64,000 nt of DNA, taken from positions 840,445 to 904,444 of the forward strand of contig NZ_LMSE01000002.1 in NCBI RefSeq assembly GCF_001428065.1. The letters run 5' to 3'. Positions 7,861-15,160 of the stretch are shown here, piece by piece (the first letter of the stretch is position 1; each line of letters opens with the position of its first letter). The DNA is from Nostocoides sp. Soil756 (GTDB taxonomy: Bacteria; Actinomycetota; Actinomycetes; Actinomycetales; Dermatophilaceae). The position numbers were made by a program, and so were the translations under genes. Below the pieces are notes generated by a model. The model saw only the letters and a list, made by a program, of their open reading frames with translations. It did no database searches and had not been told where the DNA came from.

Positions 7861-8937
7861 CTAGGGGCTCGACTTGGTCCGCAGGTGGTCCGCAGGTGCC
7901 CGAGCCTTATCTCCGAGTTGGGAGTCGACAGCGTCCCGAGTCCGGTCGTCGGAGTCGGGCCACAGGTGGCTGTAGGTGTCGAGGGTTTCGGCCGCAGTGG
8001 CGTGCCCGAGCCTCGCCTGCACCGTCTTGACGCTCTCCCCATACCGGATGAGGAGCGACGCGTAGTAGTGCCGCAGCAGGTGCAGGCCCGTGCCCTCTGG
8101 TAGGCCCGCGGCCTTCGCAGCAGGGCGCCACAGCCGCCCGAAGTCCTGTCGACTCACCGGCTGCCCCTCGAGCGTGAACACGAGGCCGTCGGGACCGGGA
8201 GGGAACGCCGCGAGGTGTGCTGCCAGGGCCTCCACCACGACCTGCGGCAGCGGCACCGTGCGCACGCTCGCCTTCGTCTTTGGCGGCCCCAGTCTCGCCG
8301 GCTGCCTCGCCACCTTCACGAGCTGCCGGTCGACTGTCACCTCGCGGCGCAGCATGTTGAGCCGGTCGACGGTCAGGCCGAACACCTCGCCCTGGCGCAG
8401 GCCTGTGCCGGCCGTGAACGTAACGACCGCCCTGAGTGCCGGGTTGGGGAGGGCCTCGCGCACCATGGCGACCTGCTCGGTCGACGGGGGGGTGACCTTC
8501 ACACGCTCGGGCCGAGGGAGCTTTGTGCCCTCGCACGGGTTGGCCAGGATGCGGCGATCCCGCACCGCGGCCTTGAGCACCGACGAGACGATGCTGTGTA
8601 CGGTGCCGATCGTGGCCGGCGCCACAGGGCGACGGCCGACCTCCAAGGTGCCGAGCATCTTCACCCACGCCTGCACCTCACTCGGGAGAATCGACGACAG
8701 AGGCCGAGCTCCGAGGGTCGGGTAAGCGTGACGGCGCAGCATGGTCTCGACGTGTGCCGCCGAGCTTGGACGGTGCACCTGCGCGGCGCGCCACTGCTCG
8801 GCGTAGTCGCGGAATGTGACCTGGCCGGCTCGCGGATCGAGGACGAGAGCGTCGTGCGGGTAGTAGCCGAGCAGGAACGGCATCGTGGCGACGAGGTCTG
8901 CGGTGCTGCGCAGGCTGAGGGTGGGGACGGTGGACAT
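7861..8937 (-). CDS. Tyrosine integrase with chimeric DUF4192-like N-terminus
   Basis: A 358-aa phage/ICE-type integrase. From residue about 34 (DPRAGQVTFRDYAEQWRA) it matches the standard actinobacterial integrase: core-binding domain to about 145, then the catalytic domain. Catalytic residues are R181 (TGLRQGE), a lysine at 220/222 (PPKTKASVRTVPL), H286-x-x-R289 (LHLLRHYYAS), H312 and nucleophile Y322 (LDTYSHLW), so catalysis looks intact. Residues 1-33, with SLRSTADLVATMPFLLGYYP, instead look like the start of a DUF4192 protein and replace the usual N-terminal arm-binding region of about 65 residues. The ATG follows GAGAGGAACCAACCC. It lies 29 bp from attL, the normal position for an integrase. 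Confidence 0.9.
   Translation of the reverse strand: MSTVPTLSLRSTADLVATMPFLLGYYPHDALVLDPRAGQVTFRDYAEQWRAAQVHRPSSAAHVETMLRRHAYPTLGARPLSSILPSEVQAWVKMLGTLEVGRRPVAPATIGTVHSIVSSVLKAAVRDRRILANPCEGTKLPRPERVKVTPPSTEQVAMVREALPNPALRAVVTFTAGTGLRQGEVFGLTVDRLNMLRREVTVDRQLVKVARQPARLGPPKTKASVRTVPLPQVVVEALAAHLAAFPPGPDGLVFTLEGQPVSRQDFGRLWRPAAKAAGLPEGTGLHLLRHYYASLLIRYGESVKTVQARLGHATAAETLDTYSHLWPDSDDRTRDAVDSQLGDKARAPADHLRTKSSP
7875..7896. repeat. Tandem 11-bp repeats near attL, candidate integrase arm sites
   Basis: TGGTCCGCAGG occurs twice head to tail (7875-7885 and 7886-7896) within the 3' end of the integrase gene, 44 bp from the att core. A related pair lies near the other end of the island at 10014-10035. 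Confidence 0.5.
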
Positions 8938-8982
8938 GGGTTGGTTCCTCTCTGAGTGCGTACTCGGGCGATTCCGGGCACA

Positions 8983-9014
8983 AGAAAGGGCCCGCCACCT
9001 GAAGTGACGGGCCC
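8983..9014 (-). terminator. Intrinsic terminator, minus strand
   Basis: GGGCCCG (8988-8994) pairs with CGGGCCC (9008-9014), plus CAC/GTG beyond one mismatch, around a CTGAA loop. Read on the minus strand the hairpin is followed by TTTCTTG. It lies between the cargo gene and the integrase, both on the minus strand, and would separate their transcription. Confidence 0.6.
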
Positions 9015-9170
9015 GAAGGTCCCGAGGGGGTTTCTCCAGCCTGATATCCAGACGTGGTTATCCCAACCTCGTGCTAGTCATTCTACCACCAGTTCGATTG
9101 TCGGAGAATGGAACTCAGGCCTGTTGAGGTCGGTGAGCTCTGCTCCCTGCAATGTCTGCGTCTGAGTGTT

Positions 9171-9836
9171 TCAGAGGACTGGTGCAGATGGCGTGCTTGG
9201 CACCTCACCCAGGTGGGCAGTCAGCATGACGGCTCCAACGTCCGGGTGCTCGCCAGCCGCCACGATGTGCGCAGAGACGTCCTCGATGCCGCAAGTGACC
9301 ATGGCCTGCAGAACAGCTTCATGACTGACGCGCAGTTCTTCGGCAATGTCGTCGTCGCTGCGTCGGGATGCCTTGCTGGTGGGGATTCCGCGCAGGAGCC
9401 GGGGGTAGGCGTACATCTCGGGCCGTGCCATCCAGAACCAGTGCGTCTTCCACACCAGGAAGAGCCGCTCCCCGACGGGTTGCCTGCGCAGTTTCGCGAC
9501 GTCCGCCGCGACCCGGGGGGTGAACCACGGCTGGAACCTCGGTGCGCACGCGTCAGCGCTGGTGATCGCCTTGGCTTCGACGGAGGCGAGCGGATGTCCG
9601 CTGGGCATGTCCTGGATCGTTAGGTCGGTTCGCGCCACTCCGAGGCTTGCCTCGCGCCGGGCGAGGTGGCCACGTTGGACGCCGTCACTGTTGACGTCCC
9701 TTCGAAGTGCGTCGTTGCACTCACCCTCGGGCAGTCGTAGGCACATCGCCACCAAGTCGTCGCCAGCCCGCTCGGATAGGCATCTGGCCAAGGAGACCTC
9801 CAGGAGAGCGCGCATGCTGCCCTCAGTCGACGACAT
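9171..9836 (-). CDS. Island cargo protein, predicted PD-(D/E)xK-type nuclease
   Basis: A 221-aa soluble protein that I do not recognise by name. The pattern E13 in an N-terminal helix (ALLEVSLARCLSE), D71 (VARTDLTIQD), E87-A-K89 (LASVEAKAI) and a following helix with DVAKLRR then ERLFLVWKTHWFW fits the PD-(D/E)xK nuclease fold: helix A Glu, Asp, ExK, then a D-x-x-K-L helix. A C-terminal helical segment (DDDIAEELRVSHEAVLQAM) resembles a helix-turn-helix. The only non-integrase gene of the island, it could be a restriction or defence nuclease; this is inference. Start ATG 9836 is chosen over the longer open frame; ATG 9815 is possible. Codon use is less GC-biased than in neighbours. Confidence 0.6.
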   Translation of the reverse strand: MSSTEGSMRALLEVSLARCLSERAGDDLVAMCLRLPEGECNDALRRDVNSDGVQRGHLARREASLGVARTDLTIQDMPSGHPLASVEAKAITSADACAPRFQPWFTPRVAADVAKLRRQPVGERLFLVWKTHWFWMARPEMYAYPRLLRGIPTSKASRRSDDDIAEELRVSHEAVLQAMVTCGIEDVSAHIVAAGEHPDVGAVMLTAHLGEVPSTPSAPVL

Positions 9837-10140
9837 GCCGGTCACGGTACCGCCGCTGCAAAGGGGTGACTCGTGGGAGCTGGGAGCTGTGCTTGACATC
9901 GACGGAGTCTGGCCGCGCCTCGAGCGCCATGCGGGGCAGACAGTTCACACAATCACCGAGCTCGCGTTCACCTACCGGGTGCCGGCCGAGTTTCCGGGTC
10001 GCCCTCGGCCGCTCGGTCCGCCAACAGTCCGCAGGAGGTTCAGCGACACCCAACGGCGATCAACGGTCCCTGATCTCTTCTCGCTGGTCAGTGGGGCACG
10101 ACCAACGTCAGCCAACGACTACCACGCGTGCTGGACGAAT
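9837..10140. other. Non-coding right arm of the island
   Basis: No convincing gene is seen in these 304 bp between the cargo gene and attR. The segment contains two tandem 11-bp elements (10014-10035) related to those beside attL. It probably represents the non-coding arm of the ancestral attachment site plus the cargo promoter, although no clear -35/-10 pair was found. Confidence 0.4.
10014..10035. repeat. Tandem 11-bp repeats near attR, candidate integrase arm sites
   Basis: CGGTCCGCCAA (10014-10024) and CAGTCCGCAGG (10025-10035) are adjacent and share the GTCCGC core and spacing with the perfect pair TGGTCCGCAGG x2 at 7875-7896. They lie 105 bp from the right att core. Confidence 0.45.
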
Positions 10141-10166
10141 CCCGGCCTACAGCCCGACTCGTCCAC
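10141..10166 (+). repeat. Attachment core attR (displaced rnpB 3' end copy)
   Basis: An exact copy of the 26-bp sequence at 7806-7831. DNA beyond it (from 10167) is presumably the original sequence downstream of rnpB, leading into the ZIP gene. Confidence 0.85.
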
Positions 10167-10195
10167 CTACCGCCGCAGGGGAGCGGCCCCGCGGC

Positions 10196-10945
10196 CTAGG
10201 CGCGCCCGATGGTGAAGGCGGCGATGAAGCCGAGGGTGGCGAGCAGCCCGGCGTAGAGGTGGGTCCGCTCGAACGCCTCGGGGATCATGGTGTCGGCGAC
10301 CATGGCCAGGATGGCGCCGGCCGCCACGGCGGTGATGACCGCGATGGTCTCGGGCGCGGCGCCGTCGAGGAGGAGGACGCCGAGAAGACCGGCCAGGCCG
10401 CTGGCGACGGCGATCCCGACCCAGACCCCGAAGATGTAGCGGGCGCTGCGCCCGTTGGACTTCATCCCCGCAGCGCTGGACAGCCCCTCGGGCAGGTTGC
10501 TGATGAAGATGGCGGCCAGCACCGGCACGCCGACGCCCCCGCCACCCAGCAGGGACAACCCGAGCACGACCGACTCCGGGATGCCGTCCAGCAGGGCCCC
10601 GATCGCGATGGCCGCGCCACTGCCCTCCTGCTCGTCCTCGGACGGCTGCTGCTCACCGGAGCGCTTGCGGTGCCGCGCCCCACGGCGCGCCAGCGCCACG
10701 TTGGCCGCCACGTAGACGGCCGCCCCGCCCAGGAAGCCGCCGATGGTGGGGACCAGGCCCCCGGTCGTCTCGGCCTCGTCGACGAGGTCGAAGGCCAGGG
10801 CCGAGATGAGCACCCCCGCGCCGAAGGCCATGATCCCCGCGATGACCTTCTGCGGCACGTGGACGAACCAGGCGACCAGCGCCCCGACGACGAGCGCGCC
10901 CCCGGCGAGCAGGCCCCACATCCCGGCTTGGACTGCGACGTTCAC
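10196..10945 (-). CDS. ZIP family divalent metal transporter
   Basis: A 249-aa polytopic membrane protein of eight predicted segments, which moves Zn2+/Fe2+-type cations into the cytoplasm. The ZIP arrangement is seen: a variable cytoplasmic loop (RRGARHRKRSGEQQPSEDEQ, charged but not His-rich), then GALLDGIPESVVLGLSLL and AAIFISNLPEGLSSAAG. In classical ZIPs these segments carry HN-x-PEG and H-E-x-P-H-E; here the first His is Asp (LDGIPES) and the second motif is NLPEG, so the metal site is atypical. The GTG at 10945 has GAAGGAG 8 nt upstream. It now lies just beyond the right border of the island. Confidence 0.85.
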   Translation of the reverse strand: MNVAVQAGMWGLLAGGALVVGALVAWFVHVPQKVIAGIMAFGAGVLISALAFDLVDEAETTGGLVPTIGGFLGGAAVYVAANVALARRGARHRKRSGEQQPSEDEQEGSGAAIAIGALLDGIPESVVLGLSLLGGGGVGVPVLAAIFISNLPEGLSSAAGMKSNGRSARYIFGVWVGIAVASGLAGLLGVLLLDGAAPETIAVITAVAAGAILAMVADTMIPEAFERTHLYAGLLATLGFIAAFTIGRA

Positions 10946-11183
10946 GGGGCTCGCTCCTTCGCGGCGGGTGCCGATGCTGGGGGATGGGCGCCACCCGCGC
11001 GTCAGGCCGTCGCACGGGGAGGTTCCCTCCGACCTTACGGCTGGAGGGCCGCCCCGGCGCCGGTCGGGTCAGCCCGGCCGGGCCGCGACGCCGAACGGCA
11101 GGATTCTCGGTCGCGCGGGGCATGGATCCGGGCTCCGGCGGTTATGTTGCACGTTCCGGTACCTCGGCATCAGGAGCAGCGCA

Positions 11184-11867
11184 GTGACCCCCGACCCCGC
11201 CACCGACCTCGCGGCCGCGCGGGAACGCGTCATGTCCGCGACGCGCGAGCTCGACGGCGGCACCGTGCGCGACCTGCTCCTCGACGCGCTTCTCGCCTCC
11301 GGCGTCGACGCCACCGTCACCGGCGTGATCATGCCCGTGCTCAAGGAGGTCGGTGACGACTGGGAGGCCGGGCGCCTCGGTGTGGTGCACGAGCACTTCG
11401 CCTCCAGCGCCTTCCGGGGCGTCCTCGGCGAGCTGCGCCTGCCGGTGCAGGGCCCCCAGGCGCGCACCGTCGTGCTCGCCTGCCCCCCGAAGGAGCTGCA
11501 CGACCTGCCGCTCGAGCTGTTCGGCGCCATGCTGCACGCCCGGTGGTGGCGGGTGGTCAGCCTCGGCGCCAACTCGCCGATGACGGCCGTCGCCGAGGCG
11601 GCCCGCTTCCTCAAGGCCGACGCCTGCGTGCTCGCGGCGGTGCGGCGGTCGTCCTTCGAGGCGCGCCTGCCCTCCCTGACCCGGCTGGGCCGCACCGTCC
11701 CGCTGTACATCGCCGGGGCCGGTGCCGCCGCCCTGCCCGAGGTGCCGCCGGGGGTCACCGTGCTCCCCGACGACCTGGTCGAGGCGGCCGAGATCGTCGA
11801 TGCCGCGACCCGGGCCGACGCCGACGTCATCGCGATCGCCGAGCGCAGCGCGCCGGCCGTCGGCTGA
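11184..11867 (+). CDS. Stand-alone cobalamin-binding protein (CarH-like sensor module without DNA-binding domain)
   Basis: A 227-aa protein with a four-helix cap (residues about 10-85) followed by a Rossmann-like B12-binding domain (about 92-220). The cap carries W60-x9-E70-H71 (DDWEAGRLGVVHEHF), the motif described for AdoCbl photoreceptors of the CarH/LitR type. The B12 domain has E104-L-H106 (PPKELHDLPLELFG), in the position of the E/D-x-H-x-x-G lower-ligand motif, with Pro instead of Gly. No MerR helix-turn-helix precedes it, so it would act through a partner. GTG 11184 has GGAG 7 nt upstream, and a TATGTT -10 candidate lies at 11144-11149. B12 binding is well supported; light sensing is inferred. 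Confidence 0.82.
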   Translation: MTPDPATDLAAARERVMSATRELDGGTVRDLLLDALLASGVDATVTGVIMPVLKEVGDDWEAGRLGVVHEHFASSAFRGVLGELRLPVQGPQARTVVLACPPKELHDLPLELFGAMLHARWWRVVSLGANSPMTAVAEAARFLKADACVLAAVRRSSFEARLPSLTRLGRTVPLYIAGAGAAALPEVPPGVTVLPDDLVEAAEIVDAATRADADVIAIAERSAPAVG

Positions 11868-11905
11868 CTCCGGCCCGCGCCGCACCGCGGGGGCGGCCCG
11901 CCCCC

Positions 11906-11917
11906 TAGCGTGGGGCC
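11906..11917 (+). promoter_or_regulatory. -10 element for leaderless MBL-fold hydrolase transcript
   Basis: TAGCGT (11906-11911) lies 6 nt before the ATG at 11918, with no Shine-Dalgarno sequence. Confidence 0.45.
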
Positions 11918-12574
11918 ATGCGACTCACCCACCTCGGCCACGCCTGTCTCCTCGTCGAGATCGCCGACACCCGCGTCCTGATCGACCCCGGCACCTTCGC
12001 CGACGGGTTCACCGACGTCCGTGACCTCGATGCCGTCGTCGTCACCCACCAGCACCCCGACCACCTCGACCCCGAGCGCATCGTCGACCTGCTGCGCGCC
12101 AACCCCGGAGCGCGGCTCCTGACCGATCCCGGCAGCGTCGACGTCCTGGCAGGCCTGGGGGTCGAGGCCGAGGTGCGCCGGGCGCCCACCACCGTCGGTG
12201 CGGTCACGCTGACCCCGGTCGGCGACATCCACGCCCTCATCCACGACGACCTCCAGCGCATCCCCAACGTCGGGGTGCGCCTCGACGCCGACGGCGAGCC
12301 GATCCTGTTCCACCCCGGCGACGCGCTCGACGCCGACCCGGGCTCGGTCGACGTCCTCGCGTTCCCGCTGCAGGCGCCGTGGGCCCGGAGCCGTGAGATG
12401 ACGGCCTTCCTGCGGCGCCTCGACGCCCCCCACGCCGTGCCGGTGCACGACGGCCTGCTCCAGCCCCGCGGGCGTGCCCTCTACCTGGCCCAGGCCGAGC
12501 AGCTCGGCGGTGAGCACACCCGCCTCCACGACCTCGCCGGTCGTGGGCCCACGGAGTTCCGCGCGGGGGAATGA
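11918..12574 (+). CDS. MBL-fold metallo-hydrolase (UlaG/L-ascorbate lactonase-like)
   Basis: A 218-aa metallo-beta-lactamase-fold protein. The start MRLTHLGHACLLVE is followed by VLIDPGTF and the metal motif THQHPDHLD (HxHxDH). A later HPGDALD supplies the next ligands and VPVHDG the last His. This compact type is related to UlaG-like hydrolases, but the substrate is unknown. It is monocistronic, and the next gene (ppgK) converges on it with a 4-bp gap between stops. Confidence 0.85.
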   Translation: MRLTHLGHACLLVEIADTRVLIDPGTFADGFTDVRDLDAVVVTHQHPDHLDPERIVDLLRANPGARLLTDPGSVDVLAGLGVEAEVRRAPTTVGAVTLTPVGDIHALIHDDLQRIPNVGVRLDADGEPILFHPGDALDADPGSVDVLAFPLQAPWARSREMTAFLRRLDAPHAVPVHDGLLQPRGRALYLAQAEQLGGEHTRLHDLAGRGPTEFRAGE

Positions 12575-12578
12575 GGCC

Positions 12579-13358
12579 TCAGCCGGTGTGCTTGCCGTGC
12601 CGCCGCTGGGAGGCGGTGGCCAGCACCGCCGCGCCGATGATGCCCGCCTTGTTCTTCAGCGTCGCCGGGATGATCGGGGTGCGGATATCGAGCAGCGGCA
12701 GGAACTCGTCGGCGTCCTTGGAGACCCCACCGCCGACGACGAAGAGGTCGGGCCACATGAGGTCCTCCAGGTGGCGGTAGTACAGCTGCAGGCGTGCGGC
12801 CCACTCGGCGTAGCTGAGGCCCTCGCGCGTCTTGGCCGAGCTCGCGGTGCGCGGCTCGGCGTCGGAACCGCCGATCTCGAGATGCCCGAGCTCGGAGTTC
12901 GGCACCAGGACACCCTGGTTGAAGATGGCAGTGCCGATGCCGGTGCCGAGCGTGGTCAGGATGACGAGCCCGTCGTGGCCCCGGGCGGCGCCGTAGTTGA
13001 GCTCACCCACGCCGGCGGCGTCGGCGTCGTTGACGACGACGACGTCGTGCTGGAGCCGGTCCTCGAGCAGCTTCTCGATCTCGCAGCCGATCCACGACTT
13101 GTCGATGTTGGCGGCGGTCTTCACCACGCCGTGCTGCACGACACCCGGGATCGTCACGCCGATGGGGGAGTCGCTGCGCACCTCGTCGAAGTGCTCGACC
13201 ACCAGCGCGATCACCTCGCAGACGGCCTCGGGGGTCGAGACCAGCGGGGTGTCGATGCGCAGCCGCTTCTGGGCGAAGTCGCCCTTCTCGAGGTCGACGG
13301 GCGCGCCCTTGATGCCGCTGCCGCCGACGTCGATGCCGAGGGGGTGTCCGGTGCTCAT
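12579..13358 (-). CDS. ppgK: Polyphosphate glucokinase
   Basis: A 259-aa ROK-family kinase that phosphorylates glucose using polyphosphate or ATP, typical of actinobacteria. It starts [20 protein letters not shown], with phosphate motif 1 DVGGSGIKG. The glucose-binding [12 protein letters not shown] and the [13 protein letters not shown] loop (phosphate 2) follow, then [11 protein letters not shown] and [18 protein letters not shown]. Length and motifs match the M. tuberculosis enzyme. The ATG at 13358 overlaps the map stop by 4 bases (ATGA), so the two genes are cotranscribed and coupled. Confidence 0.95.
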   Translation of the reverse strand: MSTGHPLGIDVGGSGIKGAPVDLEKGDFAQKRLRIDTPLVSTPEAVCEVIALVVEHFDEVRSDSPIGVTIPGVVQHGVVKTAANIDKSWIGCEIEKLLEDRLQHDVVVVNDADAAGVGELNYGAARGHDGLVILTTLGTGIGTAIFNQGVLVPNSELGHLEIGGSDAEPRTASSAKTREGLSYAEWAARLQLYYRHLEDLMWPDLFVVGGGVSKDADEFLPLLDIRTPIIPATLKNKAGIIGAAVLATASQRRHGKHTG

Positions 13359-14230
13359 GCTGCTGCCTCTCCCAGGGTGAGGATCTCGGGGCCGTCCTCG
13401 GTCACGAGGATGGTGTGCTCGAACTGTGCCGAACGGCGGCGGTCCTGGGTGACGACCGTCCACCGGTCGTCCCACATCTCCCAGTCGGGCGTGCCGAGGT
13501 TGAGCATCGGCTCGACGGTGAAGGTCATCCCGGCCTCGATGACCGTCGAGTACGCCGGCGCCGCGTCGTAGTGCGGGATGACCAGGCCACTGTGGAACGC
13601 GGTGCCGATGCCGTGGCCGGTGAAGTCGCGCACCACGCCGTAGCCGAAGCGCTTGGCGTAGGACTCGATGACCCGCCCGATGACGTTGATCTCGCGCCCC
13701 GGCCGGGCCGCGCGGATGCCACGCATCATCGCCTCGCGGGTGCGCTCGACCAGCAGGCGCGACTCCTCGTCGACGTCGCCGACGAGGTAGGTGGCGTCGG
13801 TGTCGCCGTGCACGCCGTCGACGAACGCGGTGATGTCGATGTTGACGATGTCGCCGTCCTCGAGCGGGCGGTCGTCGGGGATGCCGTGGCAGACCACCTC
13901 GTTGACCGAGGTACACAGCGACTTCGGGAACCCCTTGTAGCCGAGCGTCGACGGGTAGGCGCCGTGGTCCATCAGGTACTCGTGGCCGACGCGGTCGATC
14001 TCGTCGGTGGTGACCCCGGGGGCGATGACGGCGGCCGCCGCGGCCATGGCGTCGGCGGCGATGCGCCCCGCGACCCGCATCCGGGCGATGGTGTCGGCGT
14101 CCTTGACCTCGGGACCGGTGTAGGGGGCCGGCTGCGGCCGGTCGACGTACTCGGGGCGGGCGATGGAGGCCGGGACGGCGCGCCGCGGGGAGAGCCGGCC
14201 GGGAGCGACACGGGCGGAGGTCGACGGCAT
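13355..14230 (-). CDS. map: Methionine aminopeptidase, type I
   Basis: A 291-aa cytosolic enzyme that removes N-terminal Met from nascent proteins. An N-terminal extension of about 40 residues is followed by the pita-bread catalytic domain. [20 protein letters not shown] is the type I signature, metal aspartates are in [20 protein letters not shown], and histidine/glutamate ligands are in [19 protein letters not shown] and QFEHTILVT. The actinobacterial MetAP-1c-like extension ([13 protein letters not shown]) is typical. It starts at ATG 14230, 6 nt from a -10 TAGACT, and heads the map-ppgK operon. Confidence 0.95.
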   Translation of the reverse strand: MPSTSARVAPGRLSPRRAVPASIARPEYVDRPQPAPYTGPEVKDADTIARMRVAGRIAADAMAAAAAVIAPGVTTDEIDRVGHEYLMDHGAYPSTLGYKGFPKSLCTSVNEVVCHGIPDDRPLEDGDIVNIDITAFVDGVHGDTDATYLVGDVDEESRLLVERTREAMMRGIRAARPGREINVIGRVIESYAKRFGYGVVRDFTGHGIGTAFHSGLVIPHYDAAPAYSTVIEAGMTFTVEPMLNLGTPDWEMWDDRWTVVTQDRRRSAQFEHTILVTEDGPEILTLGEAAA

Positions 14231-14242
14231 ACGGTGAGTCTA
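14231..14242 (-). promoter_or_regulatory. -10 element for leaderless map-ppgK transcript
   Basis: On the minus strand TAGACT (complement of 14237-14242) lies 6 nt before the ATG of map. It sits 30 bp from the divergent small gene at 14273. Confidence 0.5.
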
Positions 14243-14272
14243 GGCAGACCGTCCGCACGAAGGAGACCCGCG

Positions 14273-14473
14273 ATGCCCTACTGGTTCAACGTCGACACCG
14301 GCCAGGTCGAGACCGACGAGACCCGCAGCCAGGACGCGAACGTCCTGGGGCCGTACCCCACCGAGGACGCCGCCCGGGCCGCGCTGCAGAGCGCCAAGGA
14401 GCGCACCGAGGCGTGGGACGCCGAGGACCGCGAGTGGGACGAGCGCGGCACGAGCGGCTCAGCGCCCGCCTGA
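14273..14473 (+). CDS. Small conserved hypothetical protein (SPOR-like)
   Basis: A 66-aa acidic protein beginning MPYWFNVDTGQVETD and containing NVLGPYPTEDAARAALQSA, a pattern like a minimal SPOR/YdhA-type repeat, with a charged tail (EAWDAEDREWDERG). A good ribosome-binding site (GAAGGAGA) lies 6 nt before the ATG. Small proteins of this look are found beside map in related actinobacteria. The function is unknown. Confidence 0.7.
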   Translation: MPYWFNVDTGQVETDETRSQDANVLGPYPTEDAARAALQSAKERTEAWDAEDREWDERGTSGSAPA

Positions 14474-14477
14474 GCCC

Positions 14478-15152
14478 TCACCCGCCGAGGCGGCGGTGCA
14501 CCGAGAGGGCGTACGTGCTCTCGGGGGTGAAGCGCTGCCGGTCCCAGGTCGACCAGCGGCCGATGTAGGACAGCCCGGCGGCGCGCGCCCACCGGTCGTA
14601 GTCGGGCAGCGCCACCGGCGCCGCGCCCTCGGGCAGGGCTCCGGCGAGCCCGAACCCGGCCACCAGGTACCCCCCGGGCGTGAGGTGCGCCGCCATCCGC
14701 TCGAGCACCGCGGGCAGGGTGCCGTCGGCCAGGAACGGCACCACGTTGCCGGCCAGCAGGACGACGTGGAACTCCTGCTCGGCCCGCAGGTCGAGGGTCG
14801 AGAGGTCCGCCACCAGGAACCGCGTGTCGCGGTCCTCGCGCGCCAGGGCCACGAGGTCGGGGTCGGCGTCGACGCCCACGACGTAGTGGCCCAGACGGGT
14901 CAGCTCGCCGGCCACCCGCCCGTAGCCGCACCCGGCGTCGAGGACGCGCGAGGGCGGGGGCGCGAGCTCGGTCACGAAGCGGGCCTCGCCGTGCATGTCC
15001 TGCCCGGCGGCGGCCAGGTCGAGGAAGCGTTGCCGGTAGGCGCGGGCCGCGGCCGGCCCGCGCTGGTGGCCGGCCCAGCGGGTGGTCGGCCCCGGGCGCG
15101 GCGCGGGGTTGCTCGGGCTCCACATGCCGCTGGGACGCTCCGGGGTGTCCAC
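14478..15152 (-). CDS. Class I SAM-dependent methyltransferase
   Basis: A 224-aa protein with a Rossmann SAM-binding fold. Motif I is VLDAGCGYGRVAGELTRLG, motif II YVVGVDADPDLVALA, motif III RFLVADLSTLDL and motif IV FHVVLLAGNVVPFL. The substrate cannot be predicted. The GTG at 15152 is used; ATG 15125 is an alternative. It lies 8 bp downstream of panB on the same strand and is probably cotranscribed with it. Confidence 0.85.
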   Translation of the reverse strand: MDTPERPSGMWSPSNPAPRPGPTTRWAGHQRGPAAARAYRQRFLDLAAAGQDMHGEARFVTELAPPPSRVLDAGCGYGRVAGELTRLGHYVVGVDADPDLVALAREDRDTRFLVADLSTLDLRAEQEFHVVLLAGNVVPFLADGTLPAVLERMAAHLTPGGYLVAGFGLAGALPEGAAPVALPDYDRWARAAGLSYIGRWSTWDRQRFTPESTYALSVHRRLGG

Positions 15153-15160
15153 CGCGTTCC

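Larger units (their letters stand above)
7806..10166. mobile_element. Mini integrative element at the 3' end of rnpB
   Basis: Two perfect 26-bp direct repeats (7806-7831 and 10141-10166) bound a region holding a minus-strand tyrosine integrase next to one repeat and a single cargo gene. The repeat is the last 24 nt of rnpB plus 2 nt, so integration regenerates the gene. Excision would release 2335 bp. Composition drops clearly (for example 9030-9180 is near 53% GC) relative to the flanks. There is no excisionase, replication or transfer gene, so the element needs helper functions or is a deletion remnant; the chimeric integrase start supports the latter. Confidence 0.85.

Noticed and set aside
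9015-9120. Possible tRNA near the island terminator
   Set aside because: No cloverleaf, T-loop or anticodon stem could be formed on either strand.
9707-11356. Long plus-strand frame across the island border and ZIP gene
   Set aside because: It spans the att site and is antisense to the ZIP transporter; low-complexity composition typical of shadows.
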